Source: Anaeromyxobacter_A sp035538735 (GTDB taxonomy: Bacteria > Myxococcota > Myxococcia > Myxococcales > Anaeromyxobacteraceae). Taken from it: a stretch of DNA of 6,968 nt. Of this stretch, positions 6,908 through 6,968 are shown in pieces. Numbering within the stretch: position 1 is the stretch's first letter; the number at the start of each line of letters is the position of its first letter. Position numbers and translations under genes: made by a program. The stretch covers positions 1 to 6,968 of the forward strand of contig DATLJU010000070.1 in the NCBI GenBank assembly GCA_035538735.1, in the 5' to 3' direction. The notes under the pieces were generated by a model that was not told the origin of the DNA, did not search any database, and worked only from the letters and a program-made list of their open reading frames with translations.

Positions 6908-6968
6908 AATTGCAGTCCTGACGCGCCGAGCGAGGCGAACGCGGGATGGCCCCCAACTTGCTGTGGAG

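Larger units (their letters stand above)
6824..6968 (+). other. Intergenic region after the operon, no gene supported
   Basis: The 145 bp following the GH1 stop are slightly less GC-rich than the genes and show no convincing coding signal on either strand. A 4-bp stem with a 3-nt loop, ACAC-TTC-GTGT (6832-6842), starts 8 nt after the stop codon but has no T-run, so it is not a classical intrinsic terminator. An ATG at 6946 opens a frame that runs off the window after seven codons with only a weak GAGG 10 nt upstream; it may or may not be the next gene. Confidence 0.6.

Noticed and set aside
6946..6968. Possible start of a next gene (ATG, seven codons, then window end)
   Set aside because: Too short to judge: only a weak GAGG at 6932-6935 and no recognisable protein sequence. 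It cannot be separated from chance.

Overview
The window is very GC-rich, with G or C at most third codon positions, and is almost entirely coding on the + strand. No diagnostic taxonomic marker is present. The composition and the type of glycosidase genes would fit a high-GC bacterium such as a myxobacterium (Anaeromyxobacter-like Myxococcota), but this is a guess from general familiarity, not something the sequence proves.

Layout: three large co-directional genes, tightly packed. (1) From the left edge to 2123 is the 3' part of an (alpha/alpha)6-barrel, 'six-hairpin' glycosidase-like protein; its N-terminus lies outside the window and its precise activity is not known to me. (2) 2116-5478 encodes a 1120-residue GH94 phosphorylase whose length and sequence blocks best match the 1,2-beta-oligoglucan phosphorylase (SOGP) type. 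It overlaps gene 1 by 8 bp. (3) 5483-6823 encodes a complete GH1 beta-glucosidase starting 4 bp after gene 2. The remaining 145 bp (6824-6968) are non-coding as far as can be seen, and hold an 18-bp imperfect tandem repeat and an overlapping interrupted inverted repeat.

Working together: the overlap and the 4-bp gap point to one transcript and coupled translation. The most economical reading is a beta-glucan catabolic operon, possibly for beta-1,2-glucans. The gene-1 enzyme would trim or open a glucan or oligosaccharide. The GH94 enzyme would phosphorolyse oligosaccharides to glucose 1-phosphate, and the GH1 enzyme would hydrolyse the remaining disaccharide to glucose. GH94 and GH1 show no signal peptide and should be cytoplasmic; the location of the gene-1 product cannot be judged because its N-terminus is missing. 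No CRISPR, tRNA, rRNA, insertion sequence or phage feature was seen. The most novel element is the gene-1 protein family, an uncharacterised putative glycosidase linked to a phosphorylase.
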